In this document: positions 60,541-64,000 of the stretch, piece after piece
Layout of the letters: each line of letters opens with the position of its first letter
Position numbering within the stretch: position 1 is the stretch's first letter
Origin: Laccaria trichodermophora
Taxonomy: Eukaryota > Basidiomycota > Agaricomycetes > Agaricales > Hydnangiaceae
Length of the DNA: 64,000 nt
Reading direction: 5' to 3'
Assembly (NCBI GenBank): GCA_018417955.1
Contig: JACTVC010000023.1
Span: 614,762-678,761, forward strand
Notes under the pieces: generated by a model
Database searches by the model: none
The model's input: the letters and a program-made list of their open reading frames with translations, nothing else
Told to the model about the DNA's origin: nothing
Program-made: the position numbers and the translations under genes

Positions 60541-60614
60541 CTTTAAGTCCCACAATCTTTGTCCACTCCCATCATCAATGTTTCCCATCCACCCTGCTAA
60601 TCATTGCAATTGCT

Positions 60615-61405
60615 ATGTCCAGCCCACTCTCCATTTTCAACATTCCCTCTGATCTCACCAGTAGGCTTCCAGCCCACGAAAAAGTCGATGAAGTTTACCT
60701 GTGGATTCCAAGACTCATCGACATGGCCCATGACTGGTATAGGGACTCATACGAAGGCGCAGATGAGAAAGAGAGGATGAGTAGGGAGGATTCCCTACGA
60801 AAGGTTGTGGTGAGTTGGTTTCACAATCTAATGCTACATCTAACTCATAAAAACTACAGCATTGGTATCTATGTTGTGCCCAAGTTTTGCAACACAAATA
60901 TGGGTTTGCAGTCTTGCCTCAGATGGTCCAGATTACCAACAAAGTCCTCATCACGGAGCTTGGGCAATTCAGCTGGGACATTTTGGAGGAGCCAGAGCCT
61001 GAAGTGGAGGAAGAGGAGGTAGCGGAAGCAGACGACTTTGATGACCTTTTAGGTGACTGGGGCATGAAGTTGGAGACCCCACCAGCCATGGAAAAGGGAA
61101 AGAAGAAGGTCACTGAGGCAGAAGGGTCGAAAAAGAAGACTAGAGGGCAAAAGCGCAAGGTGGAGGGAGGGGGTGATGATGATATGGAGGTGCAGATTGT
61201 GGATGGGCCTGGTACAAAAAAGAAGGCAAAGATTCAGTCTGAGAGGAAGGGAGTCGATGTGGAGGACACAGACTATGACTTTGAGGCTATGGGAGTTATG
61301 CCGACTGATCCCCCCCCTCCCATTTGGGACACTTGCAAGCAATGCTACATTGTCAAAGCATCTTTTGTTCCAGCGACAGGAGCAAAGGGAAACACATGTG
61401 AATGA
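60615..61405 (+). CDS. Hypothetical two-exon protein with a possible C-terminal Cys cluster
   Basis: Exon 1 is 60615-60809 (65 codons), the intron is 60810-60859 (GTGAGT..CTACAG, 50 nt) and exon 2 runs to TGA 61403-61405. It has an N-terminal helical part, then an acidic stretch (EEPEPEVEEEEVAEADD), Lys-rich segments (KKKTRGQKRK and others) suggesting nuclear localisation, and CKQCY....C near the end. Past the TGA the same phase continues CWVKKIGCSFVE. The ancestral protein therefore probably had a C..C...C..C type zinc cluster, interrupted by CGA to TGA. I do not know a function. Genes of this shape are common near basidiomycete transposons. Confidence 0.5.
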
Positions 61406-61865
61406 TGCTGGGTGAAGAAAATTGGCTGTAGCTTTGTGGAAACCCCTGGGAATTGACTCACCTCCAATCCCATGCCCAAAAAGTCGACCTCGAAGAAGAC
61501 TCATGAGCAGGAGTTATCAGTCCCCATCATCCTCCTCCCACCTGTCAAAACTCAGCCAAAGGCCACTGCAGCAACTACTTGTACCCTTGGTTTTGGAGTG
61601 TAGTGACATAATAAAAACTCACAGGAGTTATAAAAGTCAATTAAAGTCGTGTTTTGTGTTAATAAAAGAAACTGTGATCAAAGAACTTTGCATTTTAAGA
61701 GACCAAGTTCCCTGAAAGATATACTTTGTTCTATTGAACTATTCTAAACCACACCTTATAATAAAAACCCATTTTGAATGGAAACTCTTGAGACTTAACC
61801 TAAGAAGACAAAAGTGGTATTTCTTAATACCAAAGGCCCTTGAACTCTTGCACTGAGATTGTGAT
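61406..61865. other. 3' region of the 60615 gene and spacer
   Basis: After the possible read-through segment (to about 61455) nothing gene-like is visible. Confidence 0.35.
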
Positions 61866-61892
61866 AGTGTGTGTGTGTGTGTGTGTGTGTTA
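61866..61892. repeat. (GT)n microsatellite
   Basis: About 12 uninterrupted TG dinucleotides. Confidence 0.9.
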
Positions 61893-61942
61893 GGTGTTTA
61901 GGGTTTTCCCCAACATGCTTGCAGGGCATTCAGTAGATACAC

Positions 61943-62345
61943 TATGGAACCATAACAATAGAAATTGACAATTGTCCCAATAAGTCATAGGGCTACCCCA
62001 ATGGGCCCAATTACAAAAGACATTATGATACTATACATTGGCCCAACAACATGACAATATGTATATTTGATTGTTGGGCCCAACAACAGTGCCACAGTCC
62101 AAGCTAAGGGTTTATAGATTGGCCACATTGCTTAAATGGGGGTAATTTTGGCCGTTGATATATGACGGTATCAAGGTACCATTGATAGTTGGGCCCAATG
62201 AAGGGAAATTGTTAAGGGAGATGGTTGGGCCTAATGTAAGGTATTTGTTAAGGGAATAGGTTGGGCCCAATGGTAGAATTTCAATGCTATGGCTTGTAAG
62301 TTGGGCCCATGCCATGATATAAGCTATAGTTCATAGGTTAGCCCA
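61943..62345 (+). repeat. Dispersed repeat, copy 2, and GGGCCCAA-rich stretch
   Basis: 61943-62010 repeats 59588-59653. From 62035 to 62345 TTGGGCCCAA or TTGGGCCCA recurs about every 40 bases, apparently a diverged tandem array. Confidence 0.65.
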
Positions 62346-62349
62346 ATGA

Positions 62350-63400
62350 TTATTTGAATTTTGCGGGTGTGGGCTTTGGTCCAGTAAACCTGTGGGTTCA
62401 CTCCTGTTCCATTGGACCCACAGCTGCACAATTGTGCAATTACACCTGTGGGTTGGCTGTTGTGCAGTTAGCTCTTGTTCCATTACCCCCATGGGTCGCC
62501 ATGCAGGCCAAATCATGTTCCCTTACCCCCATGGATTGACAATTGATCCATTACACCCTCGGGCTGGCTGTTGTTCATTACCCCCATGGGGCAGCTCTTG
62601 TTCCATTGGCCCCATGGGTCACCACATGGGCCAGATTATGTTCTGTTACCCCACGGGTTGACAATAAGTCCATTACACCCATGGGATCTTATTCTGTTAC
62701 ACCCATGATGTCCAGCTCTTGTTCCCTTAGACACACAGAACCTTCTTCTGTTTGGCCCATGGGTTTCCAATTACAGCCACAGACCATTTGTGGCTCCCTC
62801 ATGAGTCTCCAATTACACCCACAGATTACCTGCTGCTCCATTACACCTGTGGCCACCCATAGACCATCTGCTGCTCCTTGACCAATTGGCCCTCTTCCAT
62901 CAGCCCCCCACCCATGGGCCACGTTTGCAGCTGGCCTGCAAAATGGACCAACATTTGTGCCTTTACATTCACAGACCGTTATTCCGTTATACCCATGGAC
63001 CAGCAATTGTGCTGTTACATCTGTGTACGAGCTCTTGTTCCATTACACCCTTAGGCTGCACTCTCATCTGCGGACCTGCTCTTGTTCTGTTACCCCTGCG
63101 GACCAACAATTCTTTTATCCACAGACTGATGGATTACCTACTGCTCCATTACATCTGCAGACACCCATGGACCACCTGCTGGTCCTTGAACAATAGGCCC
63201 TCTTCCATCAGCCCCCACCCATGGGCTGCATTTGCAGCTGGCCTGCAAAATGGACCAACCATTGTGCCTTTACATTCACAGACCAGCTGTTGTTCCTTTA
63301 CACCCATGGACCAGCAATTCTGCATTTACATCTGTGGACCAGCTCTTGTTCCATTACACCTGCAGGCTGCCCATGCTTGTGGATCACCTCATGGCTTAGT
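62350..63400 (+). repeat. Degenerate minisatellite, CTCTTGTTCCATTACACCCA units
   Basis: Units of roughly 40-50 bases combining CTCTTGTTCCATTAC, CCCATGGG and CAGCT or GGCTG recur through about 1 kb. A larger segment at 62885-62955 (CCATCAGCCCCC.ACCCATGGG) recurs at 63203-63265, about 318 bases apart. Frames here are by-products. Confidence 0.7.
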
Positions 63401-63443
63401 GACTCATGTCAGGGCAAAAAATGACAAATATGAATATTGGAAG

Positions 63444-63525
63444 TCACCATGTGGGATTCGAACCCTGGACCTGACCATAACACTAACGCTGGCAGCATTT
63501 GCATTTAACCATTCAGTCACAGTGA
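63444..63525 (-). ncRNA. tRNA-like sequence (pseudo-tRNA-Ser or SINE head)
   Basis: On the minus strand TCACTGTG and CATGGTGA can form an acceptor-like stem with two G-U pairs. TGAATGGTTAAATGC resembles the D arm of serine tRNAs, and GGGTTCGAATCCC is a perfect B box. Length (82 nt) and a long variable segment suit a class II tRNA. The anticodon arm closes with a 5-base loop and the T stem has only about 3 pairs, so it is probably not functional. Confidence 0.4.
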
Positions 63526-63613
63526 TGTTGCAAGGCATGTTCCATTACATCTTTTATGTGTCATAGAAGGTCAAGTTTAAAGTGGTCTAATTAAACATGA
63601 GGATGACATGAGG

Positions 63614-63630
63614 CCAATTGGTATATAAGG
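63614..63630 (+). promoter_or_regulatory. CCAAT and TATA-like elements
   Basis: CCAAT (63614-63618) and TATATAAGG (from 63622) lie about 39 bases upstream of the ATG at 63661. Position is compatible with a core promoter with a very short leader. Confidence 0.35.
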
Positions 63631-63660
63631 ATCTGGAAATAATGATAATTTTGGGACATC

Positions 63661-63997
63661 ATGACCAGTGATTTGACTGCCCTACAGGCTCTTACGGACA
63701 ACATTGCTCTCTATATGTATGGGCAACTCCAGTACAACATTCTGCAGGAAGGTCCCATTGACTTTCCACCCAAGGAATTGGGTGAGGATCTTGTGACGGC
63801 ATGTGAACAGGCGATCTCCATGATAACGGAAGCATGGACATCAAAGCCTATTCAAGTGGAGTGGGAAATTGAGGAGTTTGTTCAGGAGTTGGGATCGTGA
63901 CCCACAGGTATTTGTCAAAGATATCATTAGTCATCAGAATACCCATCCTTCCCACAGGCATGAATGAGGCTTTGGAGAACGAATTGATGAAGAAGTT
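63661..63997 (+). CDS. Hypothetical protein, 5' part (runs off the window)
   Basis: 79 codons from ATG 63661 (MTSDLTALQALTDN..) to TGA 63898. The phase continues after the stop as PTG to a GTATTT donor (about 63907). An acceptor CCCACAG ends near 63958, then MNEALENELMKKF to the edge. The pattern suggests a longer gene with one nonsense codon that fits CGA to TGA. The N-terminal part looks like a soluble helical protein. I do not recognise the family. Confidence 0.45.
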
Positions 63998-64000
63998 TCC

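Noticed and set aside
62886..63566. 226-codon frame
   Set aside because: Crosses the degenerate minisatellite and then the tRNA-like sequence. Composition is that of the repeat.

Overview
This is a repeat-rich, gene-poor stretch of a fungal genome, almost certainly an agaricomycete basidiomycete. The signs are short introns (50-76 nt) with GT..AG ends, two NACHT-WD40 NLR (STAND) genes with the basidiomycete-type C-terminal extension, a CxC5/CxC6-KDZ transposase gene, a Copia integrase scrap, several TIR or foldback elements, and strong CpG depletion of some copies of a repeat relative to others. I see no bacterial-type operon, no CRISPR array and no convincing functional rRNA or tRNA.

Layout. 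1-4.7 kb: unit A, a 5' flank plus a broken GDA1/CD39 nucleoside-diphosphatase gene. 5-6.6 kb: simple repeats and minisatellites. 7.26-8.9 kb: CpG-decayed, truncated GDA1 copy B. 9.29-14.27 kb (minus): NLR1. 14.3-15.9 kb: divergent upstream region. 15.9-20.5 kb: unit C with GDA1 copy C. 20.5-28.8 kb: satellite array, a long foldback hairpin, a Tc1/mariner-like MITE and decayed sequence. 29.10-34.07 kb (minus): NLR2, a paralogue of NLR1. 34.1-35.8 kb: the same divergent upstream region. 35.8-39.6 kb: unit D (GDA1 copy D), split by a 1.45-kb TIR element carrying a truncated RecQ-like helicase facing a truncated DUF6589-like gene. 39.76-44.58 kb: unit E (a kinesin-14 exon and GDA1 copy E). 44.6-46.3 kb: a membrane-protein pseudogene. 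47.1-47.7 kb: minisatellite. 47.8-54.3 kb (minus): a large KDZ-family gene whose 3' end is cut by a 1.8-kb TIR element. 54.5-55.3 kb: CpG-rich palindromic tandem array. 55.3-64 kb: minisatellites, a Copia fragment, a decayed copy of the 46-kb region, two small unknown genes and a tRNA-like sequence.

How it fits together. The NLR and its upstream GDA1 unit form a duplicated block (about 8.9-16.6 kb and 28.8-36.6 kb) in which the NLR and the GDA1 unit point away from each other. Every GDA1 copy is dead, and several lost the first apyrase conserved region by different events. Both NLRs keep long NACHT and WD40 reading frames. NLR2 looks intact where I could follow it; NLR1 is one base short in its N-terminal exon. 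Coordinates of splice sites were read by eye from consensus and phase and should be treated as models.
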